A model generated the notes under the pieces. The model saw only the letters and a program-made list of their open reading frames with translations, was not told where the DNA came from and made no database searches. Of a stretch of 18,613 nucleotides of DNA, positions 6,819 to 14,094 are shown in pieces. Location: assembly GCA_012841485.1 (NCBI GenBank), contig DUUU01000543.1, positions 1 to 18,613 of the forward strand. The letters are read 5' to 3'. Every line of letters starts with the position of its first letter. The first letter of the stretch is position 1. The position numbers were made by a program, and so were the translations under genes. The DNA is from Armatimonadota bacterium (lineage in GTDB: Bacteria > Armatimonadota > JAAZEB01).

Positions 6819-8560
6819 CGCTCTCCGGCAGCCGCCACGTCCTGAATATCGAGGGCCAATCCGACGTAAGAGTCCTCCTTCAGTGCGAAAGCGATATCCA
6901 CGGCCGCGCCTGGCGGGAACTGCTCCGCCAGAAGACCCATGCGCCATCCGGTGGCGCGCAGGGTTCGGTCGGGCGCCCGTAGCATCAGGCGGAGGTGATC
7001 GCCTGTCGTGCCAAAGGTCTCCGCGGAGGCCACGCGCACCCCCCGCATCCCGAAGAGAGGAGAGGGATTCCCAGGTCCGCACGGCTCCAGCTGTTGGGTC
7101 AGGCGGAGCAGGTCGTGAGTGATCTCGCTCGGGTCGAGAAGCGCGTCGATAGCAAGCACAGGCACCAGCTCCTCGGGCCTCAGTCTCTCGTCCGCCAGGG
7201 TCTGCAGGCGTTCGCGGAAGGCATCCACGTTCTGGCGAGGGAGAGCGAAGCCCGCGGCCTGCGCGTGCCCGCCATAGCGGCTGAGGAGATCGGCGCAATC
7301 GCGCAAGGCGTCGGAGATGTGGAAGCCGGGGCAGCTTCGCGCCGATCCGTGAGCCTCTTCCTCGTTACTGATCTCGATGACCGCGGCCGGGCGGGAATAC
7401 GCCTCGCGCAGCTTGCCCGCGATCAATCCAATGATCCCCGCCGGCCAGCTCCCATCCACGACGATAGCGTTGTGCTCGAGAAGCGTCTCCCCATAGCGCT
7501 TCTCGATCTCGGCCATCGCCTGATTCGTGATCTCCTGGCGCTTGTTGTTGAGTGTGTTCAGCTGGCGCGCGGTCGACATCGCCTCGGCGGGTTCCGTGGC
7601 AAGCAGCAGCGAGACGCTCAGCCACGGGTCTTCCATGCGCGCGGCCGCGTTGATGCGTGGGGCGAGCTGGAAGCCGACGGCCTCCACGTTCAGCTTGCTC
7701 ACATTGGTGCCGGCCACGCCCAGCAACGCCTGCACTCCCGGACGTTTGCTCCGCTTCAGGATCTCCAGGCCGAGAGTGACCAGGGTCCGGTTCTCGCCCG
7801 TGATGTCGGAGACATCGCCCACGGTACCGAGGCAGACGAGATCGAGCAGCCATTTGGCATAGTGCGTCTCTGCCTCGCCCATGCGCTGGGCGTGCGCGCG
7901 CAGCAACGCCTGTGCCAGCTTGAATGCCACGCCCACCCCCGCGAGCGACTTGCATGGATAGGGGCAGTCGGCACGCATGGGGTTGATCACCGCGAACGCG
8001 GCCGGCAGCTGATCGCCAGCGTCTCCCTGGAGAACCGTGTGGTGATCGGTGATGATCACGTCCATTCCATGGCGTGCGGCGGTCTCGGGAGCAGGAAAAG
8101 AGCGGATCCCGCAGTCGACGCTGATCAACAGGGTGACGCCCTGCGCTGCTAACTCCGCGATGCCGTTGTCATTCACGCCGTAGTCATCCGAACGCCGGGG
8201 CATATAGGGTACGACCCGGGCACCGAGACGCTCCAGGACGCTCGTCATCAAGACCAGCGCGGTGATACCATCGGCATCGTAGTGGCCGAAAACACCGATG
8301 CTCTCGCGGCGATCCAGCGCCGCCAGGATGCGCTCCACCGCTCGGCCCATATCCGCCATCAGGAAGGGATCGTGCAGGCCTCCATCCCAGCGCGGCTGCA
8401 GAAACCGCTCAAGAATCTCCCGGTTGAGCGACGCGTCCCCATTCAGGATCCCGCGGTTGTAGAGGAGCTGGGCCAGGAGCGGGGGCATCTCGGGCACGGC
8501 GGCAAGCGTCGCATCCGGAATGCGCGGGCAGACCACCCACTTGCGGTGTTGCAGATCCAA
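6815..8560 (-). CDS. recJ: Single-stranded-DNA-specific 5'-3' exonuclease RecJ
   Basis: RecJ degrades single-stranded DNA from 5' ends in RecF-pathway recombination and repair. DHH-phosphoesterase motifs occur in order: FGHYDADGITAL (motif I, near residue 92), SVDCG (149), ITDHHT (171-176) and NPMRADCPYP with KSLAGVG. A DHHA1 domain has HGSARSCPGFHIS and RYGGHAQAAGF. A C-terminal OB-like part follows, ending before the overlapping DUF3866 start. Motif I has His where bacterial RecJ usually has the first Asp of DYDADG; the DxD metal ligands are kept. I prefer the TTG start at 8560: GGAGGGAG lies about nine bases upstream, and KWVVCPR then falls at the N-terminus as in most RecJ proteins, giving 581 aa. 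An ATG at 8638 with a weaker GGAG is possible. Confidence 0.92.
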   Translation of the reverse strand: MDLQHRKWVVCPRIPDATLAAVPEMPPLLAQLLYNRGILNGDASLNREILERFLQPRWDGGLHDPFLMADMGRAVERILAALDRRESIGVFGHYDADGITALVLMTSVLERLGARVVPYMPRRSDDYGVNDNGIAELAAQGVTLLISVDCGIRSFPAPETAARHGMDVIITDHHTVLQGDAGDQLPAAFAVINPMRADCPYPCKSLAGVGVAFKLAQALLRAHAQRMGEAETHYAKWLLDLVCLGTVGDVSDITGENRTLVTLGLEILKRSKRPGVQALLGVAGTNVSKLNVEAVGFQLAPRINAAARMEDPWLSVSLLLATEPAEAMSTARQLNTLNNKRQEITNQAMAEIEKRYGETLLEHNAIVVDGSWPAGIIGLIAGKLREAYSRPAAVIEISNEEEAHGSARSCPGFHISDALRDCADLLSRYGGHAQAAGFALPRQNVDAFRERLQTLADERLRPEELVPVLAIDALLDPSEITHDLLRLTQQLEPCGPGNPSPLFGMRGVRVASAETFGTTGDHLRLMLRAPDRTLRATGWRMGLLAEQFPPGAAVDIAFALKEDSYVGLALDIQDVAAAGER

Positions 8561-9026
8561 GAACTGTCTCCCTCCAAAACGGCCGATGGGCCACCCTTCT
8601 CGGTCAGAAGAGATGCGGGCAGCCACGCTCGCGGGCATGCCCTCGTCTCCGGGCAGCCGGATGGAGCCCCTTCGACCCACCGCCCGGCCGATGGAAAGCG
8701 ACATGGCGACCATCCGGCACCATCGAGCAGGCTCGGACAGCGGGGAACTTGCGGAGGCGTAGTGAGCCGCGAGCGCCGCTCACCGTGGCTTGCCCGCTCT
8801 CTTCGTTGGCTTCCCGGCGCTCAGAATCCTGCCTGGCAGCCGCTTCCCTCCTGATGATCGGGTTCCGCGAACGCGCCGGGGAGCCGCGACCCGCGGCGAC
8901 CCCCTGGGAAGGCATCCGGGCCGGGCGATGGAACTGGATATCAGACGCGGGCTGAATCCGGCAAAGAACGTGCCTGGAGGGCAGCGCTGCCGTGGCACGA
9001 CATGTGGGAGGGATCGCGGGGAGCCA
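8561..9026. other. Divergent intergenic region between recJ and the EEP-family gene
   Basis: This 466-nt stretch separates the divergent recJ and phosphodiesterase-like genes, so it should contain promoters for both. I recognised no clear sigma-70 boxes. It holds an imperfect dyad at 8762-8783 (GTGAGC and GCTCAC arms with a further GCG/CGC inside), a candidate operator. GGCCGATGG occurs twice (near 8582 and 8686), and GGGCGATGGAA occurs near 8925. In-frame start codons at 8638 (recJ) and at 8790 and 8928 (EEP gene) could shorten the gap, but their products there look non-conserved and Arg/Gly/Pro-rich. Confidence 0.4.
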
Positions 9027-10031
9027 ATGGAGCATCCGGCTACGGGGAGACGCCCGAATTGGGGGCTTCACCTTCTATCAGGACTGAACCTGGCAGGCCT
9101 CGTCGCGGTATGGGGGTTGGAAGTGCTGGTGGGCGAGCGGCACTGGCTCACCACGCTCCTGGCCTACGCGCCGCAACACCCCTTCGTCGCCCCCACTCTG
9201 GGCTTGCTCGTCTGGGCATTGGTGCGCCGGTCGTGGCTTCCGGTGGCCATCAACACCAGTGCGAGCATCCTTTTCGCATTCGCGCTCATGGGCGCCACGC
9301 TCCCTCTGGGCGCGCGGAGCCGGGCAGCCGGCGAGCGCGTGCGTATCATGACGCTCAATATTCACCACGCCAGCGAAGGGGTTGACCGCGTCGCGGCCCT
9401 GGTCCGCGAGCTGCAGCCGGAAATCGCCTGTTTCCAGGAGACTAATCCGCATTGGGTGTGGGACGACCCGATCCCGGAGCTGCAGCGGCTCCTGCCGGAG
9501 TGGCACCTCGTCCGGCATGGCGAGCTGGCCACCTTTTCTCGCCTGCCGATCCTCTCTCACCGCCTGCATCCAATGCCCGGGAAGCATCGGCGCGAGATCC
9601 TGGAGAGCGTGGTTCAGGTGGGCGAGGAGCAGCTCACCGTGCTCAATGTGCACTTCAACACCGCCGCGCGCCCGCGGGCGTTCCTTCGCAACCCGCGCTC
9701 CGGCCTCGCCTACCTCCACGACTCCGCCAGGGTGCGCTCCGCGCAGATGGAGGCACTCCTGGAGGTGGCAGAGCGCCAGCCGAGTCACCTGGTGATCGCC
9801 GGAGATTTCAACACGCCCCCTCGCGGAGTGCTGTACCGCCAGATCACCACCCGCTTTGGCGATGCCTTCCGGATGACCGGGTTGGGCTTCGGGCACACTT
9901 TCCGAGCGAACATGCCCCTCCTCCGCATTGATTATCTCTTTCTTGGCGAGGGCCTCTCATCCCGGCGCTGCTTCGTGCCACCGGAGCGTGTCTCCGATCA
10001 CCGCGCCGTCGTGGCCGACCTCGTCTTCTGA
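9027..10031 (+). CDS. Membrane-anchored endonuclease/exonuclease/phosphatase (EEP) family protein
   Basis: This 334-aa protein has three hydrophobic segments in its first ~95 residues (LSGLNLAGLVAVWGLEVL; HPFVAPTLGLLVWAL; PVAINTSASILFAFALMGA), then an EEP-fold domain. The expected catalytic and metal residues are present: Asn111 in MTLNIHH, Glu138 in FQETNP, His209 in VLNVHFN, Asp260 and Asn262 in AGDFNTPP, Asp302 in RIDYLFL, and Asp324-His325 in VSDHRAVVADL. Family members cleave phosphodiester or phosphomonoester bonds in nucleic acids, inositol phosphates or sphingolipids; the substrate here cannot be told. The architecture resembles YafD-like proteins. The ATG at 9027 has GGGGAG just upstream. 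In-frame starts at 8790 and 8928 are less likely. The domain may be extracytoplasmic; I infer this from the anchor only. Confidence 0.88.
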   Translation: MEHPATGRRPNWGLHLLSGLNLAGLVAVWGLEVLVGERHWLTTLLAYAPQHPFVAPTLGLLVWALVRRSWLPVAINTSASILFAFALMGATLPLGARSRAAGERVRIMTLNIHHASEGVDRVAALVRELQPEIACFQETNPHWVWDDPIPELQRLLPEWHLVRHGELATFSRLPILSHRLHPMPGKHRREILESVVQVGEEQLTVLNVHFNTAARPRAFLRNPRSGLAYLHDSARVRSAQMEALLEVAERQPSHLVIAGDFNTPPRGVLYRQITTRFGDAFRMTGLGFGHTFRANMPLLRIDYLFLGEGLSSRRCFVPPERVSDHRAVVADLVF

Positions 10032-10055
10032 GCGCGGCTCGCTTGCGAAACAGAG

Positions 10056-10081
10056 CTGCGGTGAGGCCCCGGGCTCCGCAG
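10056..10081 (+). terminator. Weak hairpin after the EEP-family gene
   Basis: CTGCGG (10056-10061) pairs with CCGCAG (10076-10081) around a 14-nt GC-rich loop, about 25 bases past the stop codon. Only a short CGTTT follows, some 14 bases later, so this is at best an inefficient intrinsic terminator. Confidence 0.3.
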
Positions 10082-10221
10082 GCACACCACCTCGTTTAGG
10101 ATGCGCGTCCGGGGGGAAAGGGAGGCACCGGACCCACTGGTTGATGGCGCTTCCTGTGCCAGACGCGCGGCTTGCGAACGCGCTCGGGATCCGGATGCGC
10201 CCGTTGGAAGGGAAGGTGCAG

Positions 10222-10851
10222 ATGAGGCTATCAAGTGCGATCCTCGCGATGATGCTGGCCGTCACCGCGGCGCACGCCGCACCGCAGCCTACGCCGGGCC
10301 ATGGGGCTCCAGCTGGGGCAAGAGGCGGGTGCCCGATGATGGCGATGTCGCGGGCGCAGGCCGGCCGGGGCGGACATGGAGCGATGGCCGCCGCCATAGC
10401 GCCCGTGCGCCTGCTCCTGATGCACCGCGATATGCTGAACCTGACGGATGACCAGGTGAGCCGGCTGACCTCGCTACACGCGGAGAATCAGAAGCAGATG
10501 GCCCGGCGCCTGGCCGATGCGTATGCGGCGCATATCGACCTGATGCAGGCGCTCACCCGTCCCGATCCGGAGCGGCGTGCCGTCGAGGCGGCCGCGCGCG
10601 CGTTGGGGCAGGCAGTCACCGAGTTCATGCTGACCCAATCGCGCGCCTACGTCGATGCGCTCCAGGTGCTCACGCCCGCGCAGCGGCAGCAATTCCAGCA
10701 GATGGCATCGCTCCATGTCTCGGGCCAGTGCCCACAGTGCCGCGGCATGATGGGCGGCATGGGCGGCATGATGGGAGGCATGATGGGCGGCCAGGCGGGA
10801 GGTGGCATGGCCCCGCCCATGGCAACACCCCAGACGCAGGGCAACCCGTAG
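10222..10851 (+). CDS. Spy/CpxP-like periplasmic protein with Met/Gly-rich C-terminus (209 aa)
   Basis: A clear signal peptide (MRLSSAILAMMLAVTAAHA) has an AHA-A cleavage site. The helical core carries two LTxxQ motifs typical of Spy/CpxP-type proteins: LTDDQ at 74-78 and LTPAQ at 150-154. Between them is a long amphipathic helical region. Relatives are periplasmic chaperones or metal-stress sensors. The front (GGCPMMAMS, GGHGAM) and tail (MMGGMGGMMGGMMGG) are Met/Gly-rich, and a CPQC motif sits at 170-173. These are plausible Cu, Ag or other soft-metal ligands, but binding is inference. The frame is open upstream into the EEP gene, but the signal peptide and an AAGGTG SD fix the start at 10222. 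A 13-bp hairpin follows the stop. Confidence 0.8.
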   Translation: MRLSSAILAMMLAVTAAHAAPQPTPGHGAPAGARGGCPMMAMSRAQAGRGGHGAMAAAIAPVRLLLMHRDMLNLTDDQVSRLTSLHAENQKQMARRLADAYAAHIDLMQALTRPDPERRAVEAAARALGQAVTEFMLTQSRAYVDALQVLTPAQRQQFQQMASLHVSGQCPQCRGMMGGMGGMMGGMMGGQAGGGMAPPMATPQTQGNP

Positions 10852-10870
10852 CTGTCCTGCCTCTCGCAGC

Positions 10871-10907
10871 AGGAAGCGCCGTCGCCCCGGAGTTGACGGC
10901 GCTTCCT
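10871..10907 (+). terminator. 13-bp terminator-like hairpin after the Spy-like gene
   Basis: AGGAAGCGCCGTC (10871-10883) pairs perfectly with GACGGCGCTTCCT (10895-10907) around an 11-nt loop, 19 bases after the stop codon. No U-run follows immediately (CGCCTCTGG). It could stop transcription inefficiently or protect the 3' end. The -35 box of the next promoter lies in the loop end and 3' arm. Confidence 0.6.
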
Positions 10908-10922
10908 CGCCTCTGGTAAAAT
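10893..10922 (+). promoter_or_regulatory. Sigma-70-like promoter for the GH18 gene
   Basis: TTGACG (10893-10898) and TAAAAT (10917-10922) are separated by 18 bases, each matching consensus at five of six positions. Transcription would start near 10930, about 240 nt before the GH18 start codon. An A/T-rich patch (GGTAAAATACTAACATTC) stands out in the GC-rich surroundings. The -35 box overlaps the preceding hairpin. Confidence 0.65.
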
Positions 10923-11172
10923 ACTAACATTCGGTCGGCTCTTTCGCCAGGCCAGGCGCTGCAGGTGCCCGGCCGAACCCTCACCAGGTCGGGCACGAGG
11001 CTGGCCGGGCGTGTCCGGTGCTCCACAGGAAAGCGAGCTCACCTTTCCAGGCGCCAAGGGATACAGCGCGTTGTCGGAGGCTCTCCCTGCAAGCGGATCC
11101 GCGCCATTCGCACGGATGATGCAGAGCGAGGAGAGGCGCCGCGTGGATTGATGTGTGTGAAGGAGGACAACG

Positions 11173-12360
11173 GTGCCCTATACCCTATTGGCCATCTGCT
11201 TGATGCTTTTTGCTCCGCTCCTGCCCGTCCAGGGCGATGAACTGAAGGAGCCTCTCGAAGCCGATACGCTCCCCCTTGAGCCGGTAGATCGGGAGGCAAA
11301 CACGGTCGTATCCCCTTTTGTCATGCCGCCCATGCTGATTCCGATCCCGCCGGCAGAAACCCCACAGGCGCCCCCGCCCGGAGCGCAGCCGATTCTGCGC
11401 ACAGTGAAGGCCTACTACGTCCCGTATGCAGACGATAGCTTTGCGGCGGTGCGCCGCCATGTAGGCGCGGTCGATATCGTCGCCGGCCAATGGCTGGCCG
11501 TCGATGGCAACGGCAACCTGAAGGAGGCGCCCGATTTCCAGCGCAACGACGAAGTGCGCCAGATCGTTCACGCAGCCGGCAAGAAGGTGTACTCCTGCGT
11601 CGTCAATCGCAACTTCGACCGCGCCGTGCTCTCCAGCATCCTGAGCACCGCCGCGCGGCGCACTGCCGCCATCGACCGCATCGTCGCCTTTGTCGAGAAG
11701 AAGGGCGACGACGGGGTCGATCTGGACTTTGAGGGCGTGCGCGCGGGCCATCGCCACGGCTACCACGCCTTCGTCAAGGAGCTCGCCGAGAAGCTGCACG
11801 CGCGCGGCAAGGAGCTGAGCATCGCCCTGGATGTCACCTGGGAGGGTGCGCCCAGCCCGGGCCTCGACTATGACTTGCTCGCACAACACGCCGATAGCCT
11901 GATGCCGATGACCTACACCTTCGGACCCGGGCGCACGCCGCATAGCCCAATCCACTACCTGGAGAGCGCGGCGCGCATCGCGATGCGCAGCATGGACCCA
12001 TCCAAGTTCATGATCGGCATCGGCGTCTATGGGCGTGACTACAATCTGAAGACGGGGAAGCGAACCCACCCCAACGCGGCGAAGCTGCAGGCGATCCTTG
12101 CTGCCCACGAACCGCGCGTCATTTTCGACAAGAAGACGCTGACCAAGCGGCTCTCCTATAAGGACAGCAGCGGACACAGCCACGTCGTCCACTTTGACGA
12201 CTCCGAGACGATCCGCGCGAAGCTGACCCGGCTATCCGAGAAGTATGGAGTCTGCTCCGTCGGCTTCTGGCGGATGGGCCAGGAAGACGCCTCGCTCTGG
12301 GACGTGATCGATATCGCCACCGGGCGCAGCCGGCCCGCACAAACGGCGTCGCGCCCGTAG
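11173..12360 (+). CDS. Exported GH18 family glycoside hydrolase, YaaH/SleL-like (395 aa)
   Basis: The N-terminus is a short hydrophobic export signal (MPYTLLAICLMLFAPLLPVQG). A Pro-rich, low-complexity linker spans roughly 23-72 (VMPPMLIPIPPAETPQAPPPG), then a single GH18 barrel. The signature DxxDxDxE is complete (DGVDLDFE, residues 180-187), with Glu187 as predicted acid. MPMTYTFG and GIGVYGRDYN fit the substrate-binding strands of this family, and WRMGQEDASLWD is typical of the barrel end. Relatives act on chitin, peptidoglycan GlcNAc linkages or spore cortex. No LysM domain is seen, so the substrate is open; anchoring through the linker region is possible. The start is GTG at 11173 with an AAGGAGG SD six bases upstream. 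It has its own promoter and a strong downstream hairpin. Confidence 0.9.
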   Translation: MPYTLLAICLMLFAPLLPVQGDELKEPLEADTLPLEPVDREANTVVSPFVMPPMLIPIPPAETPQAPPPGAQPILRTVKAYYVPYADDSFAAVRRHVGAVDIVAGQWLAVDGNGNLKEAPDFQRNDEVRQIVHAAGKKVYSCVVNRNFDRAVLSSILSTAARRTAAIDRIVAFVEKKGDDGVDLDFEGVRAGHRHGYHAFVKELAEKLHARGKELSIALDVTWEGAPSPGLDYDLLAQHADSLMPMTYTFGPGRTPHSPIHYLESAARIAMRSMDPSKFMIGIGVYGRDYNLKTGKRTHPNAAKLQAILAAHEPRVIFDKKTLTKRLSYKDSSGHSHVVHFDDSETIRAKLTRLSEKYGVCSVGFWRMGQEDASLWDVIDIATGRSRPAQTASRP

Positions 12361-12392
12361 GAAAGCCAGGCCATAACCGGCGCTTGATTGGA

Positions 12393-12420
12393 AACGGCCC
12401 CTGGGATACCAGGGGCCGTT
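12393..12420. terminator. Bidirectional hairpin between convergent genes
   Basis: AACGGCCCCTGG (12393-12404) pairs perfectly over 12 bp with CCAGGGGCCGTT (12409-12420) around a GATA loop. It lies 32 bases past the GH18 stop and 31 bases past the stop of the convergent oxidoreductase gene. Short T/A flanks (GTTCC on one side, GTTTCC on the other strand) are weak U-tracts, so it probably ends transcription from both sides. Confidence 0.75.
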
Positions 12421-12451
12421 CCGTGATCAGGGGATGTGTCGTACCCTCGCT

Positions 12452-13480
12452 CTAGGAGAGGTAGACCTCCTTGCGCGTCCGCGCCGATTCGTAGATTGCC
12501 AGGATCAGATCGACCGCCTTGCGGTGCTCCTCGCCAGGGATCATCGGCTCGCGATCCTCCAAGATCGCATCCACCATGTCCTGAACGAGCACCTCGTGGC
12601 CATGGGTGGCGATAGCACGCGGGTCGGACGCGACGCCGGTATCGTCCGCTTCACTCGCGACTGCGTCCACCTCCTCGCCGAGGAACTTCAGCGTGGTGAT
12701 CTTCGCCTCGTCGATGATGGCGGTGCCGAGCTCGCCATGCACCTCCACGCGGGTGGACATGCCCGGATAGACGCTCGTCGTGCCCTCGATGATGCCGTAG
12801 GCACCGCTCTCGTACTCGACCAGGATGACGGCCGTATCCTCCACCTCGATGTCGCGAACCAGGTGATCGCAGCGCGCGAAGACGCTCTTGACCGGGCCCA
12901 TCAGCCAGAGGATCTCGTCGATCCCATGCACCCCTTGGTTCATCAGCGCGCCACCGCCATCCAGCTCCCAGGTGCCCCGCCAGCCGGCGCTCTTGTAGTA
13001 CTCCGGCGAGCGGTAATACTTCAGGTAGGCATCGCCCAGCACCATCTTGCCGAACTTGCCGTCCTGGATCATGCGGCGAACCGCCTGGATGGTTGGGTAG
13101 GTCCTGCGCTGGAAGATACCGCCTAGCTTCACCCCAGCGGCGCGGCAGGCCGCGATCATGGCATCCATCTTCTCGCGGGTCACTTCCAGCGGCTTTTCGC
13201 AAAGAACGTGTTTTCCCGCCTTGGCGGCCGCAATCGTCGGTTCCCCATGGAGACCACTGGGCGTGCAGATGCACACCACGTCAATCTCCGGGTTCTCCAG
13301 CATCTCATGGTAATCGACGTACCAACGAGGCGCCCCATGCTTTGCCGCGAACTCCTGTGCCTTCTCTGGGATGATGTCGCACACGGCGGCAAGCCGCGCA
13401 CCTCGAGCGGCCTTGATCCCGGCGACGTGCCAGGGAGCGATCACACCACAACCGATAATACCAAAACCCAACTCCTCCAT
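12452..13480 (-). CDS. Gfo/Idh/MocA family NAD(P)-dependent oxidoreductase (342 aa)
   Basis: A Rossmann nucleotide-binding motif, GIIGCGVIAPWH, starts at about residue 7. IDVVCICTPSGLHGEPTIAAAKAGKHVLCEKPLEVT follows in segments, with the family-defining EKP lysine. The C-terminal alpha/beta domain has GWRGTWELDGGGALMNQGVHGID, where the GG..N..H.ID pattern includes the likely catalytic His. Members oxidise or isomerise sugars, inositols and related polyols; the substrate cannot be assigned. The ATG at 13480 places the Rossmann fold at the N-terminus and has GGAAGGAG about ten bases upstream. The longer frame from 13516 adds a non-conserved extension. It is convergent with GH18 and divergent from the small gene, so it appears monocistronic. 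Confidence 0.93.
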   Translation of the reverse strand: MEELGFGIIGCGVIAPWHVAGIKAARGARLAAVCDIIPEKAQEFAAKHGAPRWYVDYHEMLENPEIDVVCICTPSGLHGEPTIAAAKAGKHVLCEKPLEVTREKMDAMIAACRAAGVKLGGIFQRRTYPTIQAVRRMIQDGKFGKMVLGDAYLKYYRSPEYYKSAGWRGTWELDGGGALMNQGVHGIDEILWLMGPVKSVFARCDHLVRDIEVEDTAVILVEYESGAYGIIEGTTSVYPGMSTRVEVHGELGTAIIDEAKITTLKFLGEEVDAVASEADDTGVASDPRAIATHGHEVLVQDMVDAILEDREPMIPGEEHRKAVDLILAIYESARTRKEVYLS

Positions 13481-13797
13481 GCCACTCTCACTCCTTCCCG
13501 TAGCCGGCAGCGCCAAGCAAAGAGAGCATCGTGGCTTTCAGAAAGGCTGCCGGCAAAAAGAATCTTCGACGCGCATCCGCCGGTCGCCTGCCCGTTGCGG
13601 GCATCACGGCCCGTACACCGGGGATGGAGACCCCGTGCCCCAGAACCCCCAGGCGCTCTCCACGCCCCGCCCCGTGGCGCGCAGGAGAGCCTTGGCTACG
13701 GGGCGAATGGGGTTCAGGAACGGGCCGTCGTGGCCCGCGCCAGGGAAGCGGAGCCGGTCATGCCGGGCGCCCTGAGCCCCTGGCATGGGAGGAGTGC
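13481..13797. other. Divergent intergenic region with several inverted repeats
   Basis: This 317-nt gap lies between the oxidoreductase gene and the 82-aa gene. A 9-bp perfect inverted repeat pairs GCCGGCAGC (13503-13511) with GCTGCCGGC (13546-13554); its edge is about 10 bases from the oxidoreductase SD. On the other side, CGGGCC (13721-13726) pairs with GGCCCG (13732-13737). CATGCCGGGC (13759-13768) pairs with GCCC (13776-13779) plus GGCATG (13782-13787), with a small bulge, ending exactly at the SD of the small gene. GCTCTCC (13655-13661) pairs with GGAGAGC (13684-13690). No clear -35/-10 pair was found. Confidence 0.45.
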
Positions 13798-14046
13798 ATG
13801 GCTAGAAAACCGCCAGAAGTGCTGGAGATGACCGAGATGATCGTGCTGCACGGCGACTCGCTGAACGGCACCGACGCGGAGCGCAGCGCGAAACTGGAGC
13901 GCATCAAGGAAGCGCTCCGCGAGAAGGAGATCGATTTCATCGACCAACCGGAGGATCTCCAGGTGTGGGTTGGCACCGCCGACCGCGAGGCTGTGCTTGC
14001 CACCATCGAGGCTCTCGGCTTCAAGCCAGATCTCTATCGGGTGTAA
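13798..14046 (+). CDS. Small conserved-looking protein of unknown function (82 aa)
   Basis: I do not recognise this family. The protein is acidic and soluble, without signal peptide or membrane segment. Its pattern suggests beta-alpha-beta-beta-alpha-beta: MTEMIVLHGD, then the helix AERSAKLERIKEALREKE, IDFIDQ, LQVWVGT, the helix DREAVLATIEALG, then FKPDLYRV. That order is compatible with a ferredoxin-like or ACT-like fold, which is inference. The ATG at 13798 has a strong GGGAGGAG SD (13787-13794) three bases upstream. The open frame continues further upstream but becomes Arg/Pro-rich and lacks an SD. It converges with plsC, with only 48 bases between the stops. The good SD and folded-looking sequence support a real gene. 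Confidence 0.75.
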   Translation: MARKPPEVLEMTEMIVLHGDSLNGTDAERSAKLERIKEALREKEIDFIDQPEDLQVWVGTADREAVLATIEALGFKPDLYRV

Positions 14047-14094
14047 GCTGCCCGTCTTATGACCCCGGTGCTCCACGCGCAGGGGATGGGAAGC

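Larger units (their letters stand above)
10852..11172 (+). promoter_or_regulatory. Intergenic region with terminator, promoter and GH18 leader
   Basis: This 321-nt gap holds a terminator-like hairpin, a sigma-70-like promoter and about 240 nt of 5' leader before the GH18 start. In the leader, GTGCCCGGCC (10965-10974) pairs with GGTCGGGCAC (10987-10996) over 10 bp, including one G-U, around a 12-nt loop. GGAAAG (11028-11033) also pairs with CTTTCC (11043-11048). I did not recognise a known riboswitch class. The leader ends with a strong AAGGAGG SD (11160-11166), six bases before the GTG start. I see no gene in it. Confidence 0.5.

Noticed and set aside
6819..7298. N-terminal extension of the DUF3866 frame into recJ
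   Set aside because: The extension is low-complexity Arg/Pro-rich sequence overlapping conserved recJ coding sequence; the ATGA overlap start is far better.
6815..8560. His in RecJ motif I (GHYDADG) as a sign of inactivation
   Set aside because: The DxD metal ligands, the DHH and the GGHxxAAG motifs are all intact, and His at this place occurs in archaeal RecJ-like proteins.
8790..9026. Long N-terminal extension of the EEP-family protein
   Set aside because: The added residues are Arg/Gly/Pro-rich and there is no good SD at 8790 or 8928. The ATG at 9027 has an SD and leads directly into the first membrane segment.
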